Positions 14,262-14,435 of a stretch of 14,435 bases of DNA are shown piece by piece (position 1 is the stretch's first letter; the number at the start of each line of letters is the position of its first letter). The position numbers were made by a program, and so were the translations under genes. Under the pieces are notes generated by a model. It made no database searches. It saw only the letters and a program-made list of their open reading frames with translations, and was not told the DNA's origin. The stretch is taken from contig JAFAVO010000209.1 in NCBI GenBank assembly GCA_019242385.1, positions 1 through 14,435 on the forward strand, in the 5' to 3' direction. The stretch is from Gammaproteobacteria bacterium (lineage in GTDB: Bacteria > Pseudomonadota > Gammaproteobacteria > Steroidobacterales > Steroidobacteraceae).

Positions 14262-14435
14262 GCCAAGCTCCGCTCCCGCTCGCGGGGACGTTCCACGAGC
14301 TCAGCGTCACCATCGGCGAGGTGCGCGAGGCGGTCGAGTTCTACGAGCGACTCGGCTTCGGCCAGGCGACCACCACCGACACCTTCAATCATCCTTACGG
14401 AGTGCTCACCGACGGGCGCCTGTTCATCGGGTTGC
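14258..14435 (+). CDS. VOC (glyoxalase-like) family protein, partial
   Basis: Only the first 59 codons are inside the window. ATG 14258 overlaps the ferrochelatase stop (ATGA), continuing the coupled operon. The fragment has the opening of the vicinal-oxygen-chelate fold: TFHELSVTIGEVREAVEFYERLGFGQ (residues 11-36, as strand, helix, strand), where H13 could be the first metal ligand, then FNHPYGVLTDGRLFIGL. The family includes glyoxalase I, ring-cleaving dioxygenases and resistance proteins; the fragment does not allow a choice. Confidence 0.8.
   Translation, partial: MSQAPLPLAGTFHELSVTIGEVREAVEFYERLGFGQATTTDTFNHPYGVLTDGRLFIGL

Noticed and set aside
1..14435. tRNA, rRNA or intact insertion sequence
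   Set aside because: No cloverleaf-like segment, conserved rRNA block or transposase/integrase motif was seen on either strand.

Overview
The window looks like the chromosome of a high-GC, free-living gammaproteobacterium. The evidence is the gammaproteobacterial GshA type, a FadI-like thiolase, a YadG/YadH ABC exporter and a ferrochelatase without an iron-sulfur tail. The flavour resembles the Nevskiales/Steroidobacterales/Xanthomonadales branch; this placement is inferred from gene content and base composition. I see no tRNA, rRNA, CRISPR array, phage module or intact insertion sequence. Genes are packed tightly, often with 4-nt stop/start overlaps, and no stretch over 300 bases lacks a gene.

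Layout: positions 1-7511 read on the minus strand. From left to right they hold: a response regulator with a membrane anchor, cut by the window edge (1-868); a GT4 glycosyltransferase and the PAP2 phosphatase upstream of it (1041-2844); an ATP-grasp ligase coupled to an ABC-2 permease and its ATPase (3009-5820); and a membrane-bound diguanylate cyclase preceded by a small unknown protein (5956-7511). Positions 7512-7747 are an AT-richer non-coding gap with an array of TTATGTCA-like repeats, the most unusual sequence in the window. Positions 7748-11021 (minus) hold gshA, an Mpo1/DUF962-like protein and a thiolase. Positions 11060-14435 (plus) hold dienelactone hydrolase, succinate-semialdehyde dehydrogenase, ferrochelatase and a truncated VOC protein. 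Every junction in that last operon is a 4-nt overlap.

How the genes work together: the response regulator and the diguanylate cyclase are signalling genes. The GT4/PAP2 pair probably acts on a lipid or lipid-linked sugar at the inner membrane. The ATPase-permease-ligase cluster would make and export, or modify and export, an unknown compound. The thiolase-Mpo1-gshA cluster mixes fatty-acid catabolism with glutathione synthesis. The plus-strand operon joins aldehyde and lactone metabolism to the last step of heme synthesis. No complete novel system is proven. The best leads are the repeat array at 7528-7689, the coupled ATP-grasp/ABC exporter module, the membrane-anchored response regulator and the short unknown gene at 7293-7511.
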